From Desulfurococcales archaeon (lineage in GTDB: Archaea > Thermoproteota > Thermoprotei_A > Sulfolobales > Desulfurococcaceae), in assembly GCA_026985375.1 (NCBI GenBank), contig JALSQP010000091.1, positions 1 through 11,318 of the forward strand: DNA of 11,318 nt, written 5' to 3'. Positions 7,077 through 11,318 of this stretch are shown here, piece after piece. A program made the position numbers and the translations under genes. Position 1 is the first letter of the stretch. Each line of letters starts with the position of its first letter. Under the pieces are notes generated by a model. It saw only the letters and a list, made by a program, of their open reading frames with translations. It ran no database searches and was not told where the DNA came from.

Positions 7077-7744
7077 AGAGATACTTTAAACCTATATTTA
7101 TTGCTCCGATCACATCTCTGTCTAGGACTAATCCATTATCTAGTCTTGCTGGTTTAAACTGAACCCTGATTACTCTTAGTCCTCTTTATTCCTCTCGCTG
7201 CAAAGCGGATCATCGGGGGAGTGAACCCACGAATGGGTTTACCCGTAAATGTGTCTATGGTGGAAGTATATACTTCCGATACCTCAATTGCATGTAATGG
7301 CTTACTGTTTAGTACTTCTACGAGGGTTGAAACGCTCTACAGTTGAATCCTATGCCTCTGGCTACTCTTCCTATTCTTTTCCACCAGCTTCTTCTTACCT
7401 CTATGTACATTACCGATAATTATAATAGCGTTGTTGCGCACCGCTAGTTCTTCAATGATTCTAGCTGTCTTATAGATTACGTTCATTTTTCTCTCTTTTT
7501 CCCCAAGCTTCTTGAGAGCCCTCTTAATTCTTCTAGTCTTCGTGGATTTGCCTGTTGATATCCTTCTTCTCTCAGGATATGTTATAACCAGTCTACCGAG
7601 ACCAGTTTCGATCCTGTATACTTAACATAGTTTTCTCTCCTTGGACACAGCTAATGTAACATTATTCTCGTTAACATCAACAGCTACAATATTACTGGGA
7701 TTATATATGACTTCAAAGTTGTTCTCAGGGATAAGTGGTATACG
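6955..7744 (-). pseudogene. TnpB (IS200/IS605-type) remnant, truncated and multiply interrupted
   Basis: Reading the minus strand from 7744: a RuvC-I segment IVAVDVNENNVTLAV (D codon at 7676-7678), then an in-frame TAA at 7622-7624. The same frame continues through the basic helical region (STKTRRIKRALKKLGEKERK) to IIIIGNVHRGKK, where the RuvC-II glutamate expected in V/I-L-E-N-L is glycine (codon 7412-7414). A TAG at 7337-7339 stands where homologs have tryptophan. The frame resumes through GKPIRGFTPPMIRFAARGIKRTK, then shifts near 7165-7185. The last part contains LVLDRDVIGAINIGLKYL (RuvC-III aspartate) and ends at TAA 6955-6957. No cysteine zinc ribbon is visible. The N-terminal region ahead of RuvC-I, normally well over 100 residues, is missing. 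TnpB is an RNA-guided DNA nuclease of transposons; this copy cannot make an active one. No TnpA gene is present nearby. Confidence 0.88.
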
Positions 7745-7754
7745 TTAAAACTAG

Positions 7755-8556
7755 AACGAACATAGAAAAGAATACCTTGAAAGGTTCAAGAGTCTTAGTT
7801 GGAAAGAGGTTCATATAAAGTACTGTAATGAGGAGCTCTACGTGAGCATAGTATTTAAAGTGAGGTATACTCCCTACACTCCAAGAGGTGTCTTAGCACT
7901 TGATGTTAATTTAAGGCATGTTGTAACTTACAATGGCTCAAGTATTAGAAGGTATAGGACGAGATTTATTGATGCCATTGAGTAAGAAAGCTAGAGCTGA
8001 AGAACTACAGAGGAAGTATCCTAAGAGATGGAGGTATAATGAGAGAATACTGAACAGAGGAAGGTGTCTGCATAAGAGAGCAAGAAATATAGTAATTGAT
8101 TGGTGTAGGAAATTCGCAAAAGAAATAGTTCTAAAAGCAAAGAAACAGAACTACACTATTGTTCTAGAAAACCTAACACGCCTACACGAGAATACGAGTA
8201 AGAACAAAGACATTATTGTCTGGAAGTTAAGCATGTTCGCTTATAGGAAACTGGAAGAAGCAATAGTAAATAAGGCTATTGAATTCAATGTTCCTATAGC
8301 GTACATTAATCCATGGAACACATCATCTAGATGCCAAAGATGCTACGCAAAGCTTTCCTATAACTATAGGTTAGCGATATGTAGTAGATGCGGGTTCGTA
8401 GCTGATAGAGATAGAGTTGGAGCAGTGAATATCTGGCTAAGATACATATACGCATACGCAGGGATGCTTGGGTCATCCCTAAGTGTTCCTGCAATGAAGG
8501 ATGAAACCAAACAGAGTGGGAGAACCATGTATGAGGGGATTGAAGCAAATAATTAG
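7755..8556 (+). pseudogene. TnpB (IS200/IS605-type) remnant, N-terminally truncated with one 1-base frameshift
   Basis: A second TnpB, in opposite orientation and different in sequence from the first. It opens after a TAG at 7752-7754 with EYLERFKSLSWKEVHIKY and runs to RuvC-I GVLALDVNLRHVVTYNG (D codon 7902-7904). The frame ends at TAA 7983-7985, but dropping one A at about 7977 gives D-A-L-S-K-K-A-R-A-E-E-L and joins it directly to the downstream frame. That part carries RYPKRW-type basic helices, RuvC-II TIVLENLTRL (E codon 8167-8169), WNTSSRCQRC...CSRCGFVADRDRVGAVNIWL (four-cysteine zinc ribbon plus RuvC-III aspartate, codon 8410-8412) and a normal C-terminal tail. In total about 266 residues remain of the usual roughly 400; the N-terminal domain and start are gone. 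An ATG at 7933 could in principle start a 207-residue peptide, but it would lack RuvC-I. Confidence 0.88.
8460..8480 (+). repeat. Hairpin near the 3' end of the plus-strand TnpB remnant
   Basis: AGGGATG at 8460-8466 pairs perfectly with CATCCCT at 8474-8480 around a 7-nt loop, about 75 bp before the TnpB stop. It sits where the overlapping omega/reRNA of such elements would be folded, but a single 7-bp stem is weak evidence. Confidence 0.3.
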
Positions 8557-8818
8557 AAATATTCAAAAATAATTAAAAGCATCATTCAGACCTGAATCCA
8601 TACTCTGGTCCGAAGAGCATTTGCACAATATATGAATCACTCTTTAAGTCTTTTATCCTCTTTGGCTTACATTTATCAATATTTTTATTTTTGTCCATAG
8701 GAAGGTCTCTGGGTCAGTCTTCCATTTCAGGTCATAGAAATTGGGGAGAGGTTTAGCTCTCTGAAGTTTCTCCAAGCTTAAATGGATACACCTATCCATC
8801 TCCCTGATCTTGGCTTTT
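8557..8818. other. Degenerate spacer with one unassigned short reading frame
   Basis: AT-rich DNA between the plus-strand TnpB remnant and the ATPase pseudogene. On the minus strand a frame from an ATG near 8799 to a stop at 8653 could encode about 48 residues with plausible composition (it includes LEKLQRAKPLPNFYDLKW and TFLWTKIKILIN). It starts about 20 bp after the ATPase stop. I do not recognise it; it may be the end of a decayed gene that once followed the ATPase. No tRNA, repeat array or clear terminator is seen here. Confidence 0.25.
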
Positions 8819-9941
8819 CTATTGCTTAGGCTGGGAGACAATAGTTTTAATCGTGTGTTCTATTAGTGGGTCTATTATCTTGTATTGGTCTTCCTGTCTT
8901 TCTATTACTCCATACTTTACCAGCTTCTTTAATAGGTCTGTGAAGTTTTTGTCTGCTATCCGTGTTCTCGTCCTGTATTCTACGTAGGTTTTTATCTGGA
9001 TCCAATGTGTTGCTCCACGTGTTATTGCTTCTAATATTGCTAGATATCTCCATCTTGATGGGGCTATGATCTTTTCAAGTTCTTCTATTACCAGCTTAGA
9101 GCCGGTCTCAAATACTTTTTCTAGGGCTCTTCTGTGGTTTAGTTTTGTACTCCACGATAGTAGCCGTAGAGTGTAAGCCATCCCGGTATTCCATCTAGCT
9201 TGTTGATAACTTCATCTATCTCATGATTGGCTATATTCATGCCTAGTTCATTGAATCCTCTCTTTAGGAACTCCCTACTTTGATTAGGAGTGAATTTTCT
9301 AAGCATGATCTATCGTACATATCTCCCGTAGAGGGGGGCTTTCGGATTATCTAGTTTTAGGAAGTCTCTAAGAATACCTACTTCGCTACCAGTTACTATT
9401 ATTGTTAGGTTTTCTAGGTTATCATAGGCCCATGTAAAGATTCCATCATACCTGGTTGCACCCTAGAACCTCAGGTATTGTGCTTCATCAAAAGCTATAA
9501 TGAACCTAGTGTTATGCTTCCCGGCCCAGCCATTGAATATCCTGAGAATACTTGTTACATCCACGTTTACAGACGGATTTACCTCAATACCTATACTGCT
9601 TAGGCGGAATGCCTTGGCTCGCCTCAGTAGATCCTTTATCTGGAACCCATGTTTCTCGAAGAACTCGAGGTTGCTGTGAAGAACCGGGCCATTTGTTCAT
9701 AGAAATTACTCCTAGTAATATAGCCGTGTTCTTCGAAGATCTCACAAACATCAATTAATACATATGGATAACCAAACTCGTTGAGACACGCCCTTATTAA
9801 ACTTGTCTTGCCGACTCTACGTACACCATAAATAATAATAGGTGGTTCTCAAAGCTTAAGGCTTTGTCTTAGTTCATCAATCTCTTTTTCTCAGTCAAAC
9901 AAGTCTTTGAGCTACGTCTTTGGCCTTATATCAAATAGCAT
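8819..9941 (-). pseudogene. Archaeal P-loop ATPase (ATPase_2 type with C-terminal winged helix), decayed
   Basis: Read from ATG 9941 downward, the product would be MLFDIRPKT, then an N-terminal linker, Walker A in IIIYGVRRVGKTSLIRA (about 9839-9790), Walker B in FIIAFDEAQYLR (about 9502-9469), a LTIIVTGSEVGILRDFL sensor segment, and a C-terminal helix-turn-helix (RYLAILEAITRGATHW...NFTDLLKKLVKYGVIER). This is the order seen in the archaeal ATPase family often found near mobile DNA, about 360-375 residues when intact. Lesions seen: in-frame stops TAG 9914-9912, TGA 9893-9891, TGA 9851-9849, TAG 9465-9463 and TAG 9312-9310; a frameshift near 9680-9705; another near 9139-9150, next to TAA 9141-9139. 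The last frame alone stays open for 120 codons. Function of intact relatives is poorly known; this copy cannot yield a full protein. Confidence 0.92.
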
Positions 9942-9960
9942 AATCTGGTACGCCTACTAG

Positions 9961-9967
9961 TTTATAA
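9961..9967 (-). promoter_or_regulatory. Residual TATA box of the ATPase pseudogene
   Basis: On the minus strand TTATAAA, preceded by a possible BRE (ATAATCC). Its centre is about 23-24 bp from the ATG at 9941, the arrangement of a leaderless archaeal gene. The promoter looks better preserved than the reading frame it served. Confidence 0.5.
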
Positions 9968-10015
9968 GGATTATCCTCTCATTACCAATAATACAATAAT
10001 ATCATTACACCATAA

Positions 10016-10023
10016 TTTATTAT
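10016..10023 (+). promoter_or_regulatory. Possible TATA box of the NSUN methyltransferase gene
   Basis: TTTATTAT in an AT-rich stretch, with an expected start near 10046 and so a leader of about 12 nt before ATG 10058. The leader contains no convincing Shine-Dalgarno; the spacing alone supports this. Confidence 0.35.
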
Positions 10024-10057
10024 CCTGAAAAACATTGCCTCGGGGCTCTCTGCTGAT

Positions 10058-11083
10058 ATGAGGAAAACTATCAGTATTGACGAGATAATAAGAGATATAT
10101 ATGTGTCGCCAAGCAAGCTGGCCATCAAGCTAGCTAGAAAATATAGGTATCTTCCCTATATGATTGAACGATATATCCGGGTTCTAGGCGTTAGAGAGAC
10201 CACCAAGCTACTGGAGGCATTCGAGAAACCCCTCGCGCCCGTCATAAGGACAAACATAGTGCTTATCAAGCCAGAAAAGCTGACAGAAAGACTGGAAAAC
10301 CTTGGGTTCAAACTAGAATCTATAACGTGGCTACCATACGCGTACAGAGTAGTAGGCGCCCCGGGATCACCAAGTATCGGTAGTACACACGAGTATTTAA
10401 AAGGGCTATACTACGTCCATAAGGATGCAGCAGCATTACTTCCCCCGGTTCTCTTGATCAATGATGATTATGAAGGCGATGTTCTTGATATGTGTGCAGC
10501 ACCCGGTGGTAAAGCTACGCATTTAGCCCAGCTAATATATGGGCGGGGAAGGGTTATCGCCAACGATCTGGTCCTCTACAGGATAAAATCGCTTGTAGGC
10601 CACGTCATGAGGATGAGGCTTAACAACATCGATGTGACATGGGCAGACGCCCGTAAACTCCCCAGTATAATGAAGAGGAGATTCGAGAGAATACTTTTGG
10701 ATGCCCCATGTAGTGGAGAGGGAACAATAATGTTTGATCCAGGCAGGAAGACTAGGACGACGATTAAGGATTTAGCCGTGATCGTTAAGCGTGAATTAGA
10801 GCTCCTCGTTGCCGCTCTAAATATGCTTGAGCCTGGCGGCATCCTCGCTTACTCTACCTGCAGTATAGCTCCTGAAGAGAATGAGTATGTGATCTACAGG
10901 TTAATGATGATCAGGGATGACTTCGAAATAGTTGAGCCGCGCAACAAACTATTTGAATGGTCTCCATGGCTTACCAGTTATAAGAACATGGATTACCCGG
11001 ACGACTATATGAAATGCGTGAGGATATGGCCACACATACACGGAATGATGGGGTTCACCGTCTGCCTGCTTAGGAAGATTTAG
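10058..11083 (+). CDS. NSUN-family RNA (cytosine-5) methyltransferase
   Basis: A 341-residue SAM-dependent enzyme that methylates C5 of cytosine in tRNA or rRNA. An N-terminal RNA-binding region of about 120 residues (RYIRVLGVRETTKLLEAFEK, then PVIRTN) precedes the Rossmann core. Core motifs: VLDMCAAPGGKATHLA (142-157, SAM motif I), IANDL (167-171), WADARKL (195-201), ILLDAPCSGEGT (212-223) with C218, and LAYSTCSIAPEENE (263-276) with C268, the catalytic cysteine. The two-cysteine arrangement (PC and TC) is diagnostic of the NSUN/RsmB family. A C-terminal R-I-W-P-H-x-H-G-M-M-G-F block (322-333) is the usual last motif. Members of this size in archaea include the tRNA m5C48/49 enzyme (Trm4-like) and NSUN6-like proteins; the sequence alone does not settle the target. 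The stop overlaps that of the convergent Nip7-like gene by 4 bases. Confidence 0.93.
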   Translation: MRKTISIDEIIRDIYVSPSKLAIKLARKYRYLPYMIERYIRVLGVRETTKLLEAFEKPLAPVIRTNIVLIKPEKLTERLENLGFKLESITWLPYAYRVVGAPGSPSIGSTHEYLKGLYYVHKDAAALLPPVLLINDDYEGDVLDMCAAPGGKATHLAQLIYGRGRVIANDLVLYRIKSLVGHVMRMRLNNIDVTWADARKLPSIMKRRFERILLDAPCSGEGTIMFDPGRKTRTTIKDLAVIVKRELELLVAALNMLEPGGILAYSTCSIAPEENEYVIYRLMMIRDDFEIVEPRNKLFEWSPWLTSYKNMDYPDDYMKCVRIWPHIHGMMGFTVCLLRKI

Positions 11084-11318
11084 CCTAGAGCTCTGAGGAA
11101 CAAGCCTAGATCGTAGATGTTTCTGTAAATCTTCTTCCGTGGATCCCATCGTACAACCCCGATTACTTTGTAATCGCTACTATCGATAACAGCCAATGGA
11201 TACTTCTTTGGCCCGTAGACTCTCTGTATGCTCACAGGGAGTAGATCATTACCGTAGAGGAAAGCCTTGACGCCTTTGTCCTGAGCTATCACGGCCGCCC
11301 TGTATCCATGTTCCATAT
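11080..11318 (-). CDS. Nip7-like ribosome biogenesis protein, C-terminal PUA domain (partial)
   Basis: The frame is open at the right edge; the last 78 or so residues are present. The pattern VKAFLYGNDLLPVSIQRV...KYPLAVIDSSDYKVIGVVRWDP...NIYDLGLFLRAL matches the PUA domain of Nip7 as I recall it (AFVYGNHVLK...GVVVYSM...PLGFGV...ADIGEYLR), including the YGN turn and the final D-x-G-x-x-L-R helix. Nip7 is an RNA-binding factor in large-subunit rRNA maturation; archaeal homologs of about 160-180 residues have an N-terminal domain that would lie beyond the window. The ATG at 11316 is probably internal. Its neighbour is an RNA methyltransferase, consistent with a stable-RNA processing role. Another PUA protein is possible. 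Confidence 0.72.
   Translation of the reverse strand, partial: MEHGYRAAVIAQDKGVKAFLYGNDLLPVSIQRVYGPKKYPLAVIDSSDYKVIGVVRWDPRKKIYRNIYDLGLFLRALG

Noticed and set aside
6933..8580. Complete IS200/IS605 element with a Y1 transposase (TnpA)
   Set aside because: No HUH transposase sequence is visible on either strand, and both TnpB genes lack their N-terminal regions and left ends.
9552..9758. 68-codon plus-strand open frame
   Set aside because: Antisense to the ATPase pseudogene, with no recognisable motif or upstream signals.
8819..9941. Stop-codon recoding (for example pyrrolysine or selenocysteine) in the ATPase
   Set aside because: Stops are both TAG and TGA, are scattered, and are accompanied by two frameshifts; family members have ordinary residues there. 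Decay explains all of them.
6933..9960. CRISPR array or cas gene remnant, prompted by the RuvC-type nuclease sequence
   Set aside because: No regularly spaced direct repeats are seen, and the RuvC motifs belong to transposon TnpB with its usual DRDxxGAxNI ending.

Overview
The window reads as chromosomal DNA of a hyperthermophilic crenarchaeon, most likely of the Desulfurococcales type. This rests on the gene set (M42 aminopeptidase, DUF2201/VWA-like protein, Mth938-like protein, archaeal NSUN m5C methyltransferase, Nip7-type PUA protein), heavy use of AGA/AGG and ATA codons, frequent TTG starts, GGTG-type Shine-Dalgarno sites, and TATA boxes about 26 bp upstream of leaderless starts. No database search was possible; the lineage is inferred.

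Left part (1-6932) is compact and intact. It holds the C-terminal part of an N-acetylglucosamine-6-phosphate deacetylase-like amidohydrolase (+), a MATE transporter (-), an M42 aminopeptidase (+), a GT-C-like multi-pass membrane protein (+), a DUF2201/VWA-like protein whose metal-site motifs are degenerate (+), a HAD hydrolase (+) and an Mth938-like (DUF498) protein (+). The last is best started at a leaderless TTG. Several genes have their own visible TATA box, so this is a series of short transcription units and not one operon.

Middle part (6933-9945, about 3 kb) is a graveyard of mobile and accessory DNA with no intact gene. Two different TnpB (IS200/IS605-type, RuvC-fold nuclease) remnants lie head to head, both lacking their N-terminal third, with a junction of about 10 bp near 7745-7754. 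The minus-strand copy has two in-frame stops, a frameshift and a lost RuvC-II glutamate, but its 3' end keeps strong nested hairpins typical of the overlapping omega/reRNA. The plus-strand copy keeps all three RuvC acidic residues and its zinc ribbon; a single extra base breaks its remaining frame. Next comes a minus-strand archaeal P-loop ATPase (ATPase_2 type with C-terminal winged helix) carrying five in-frame stops and two frameshifts, yet still with a well-placed TATA box.

Right part (9960-11318) returns to core genes: an NSUN-family RNA m5C methyltransferase (+) and, convergent with it, the C-terminal PUA domain of a Nip7-like ribosome biogenesis protein (-, cut by the window end). Both point to rRNA/tRNA maturation. 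Both convergent gene pairs in the window end in a 4-base overlap of their stop codons.
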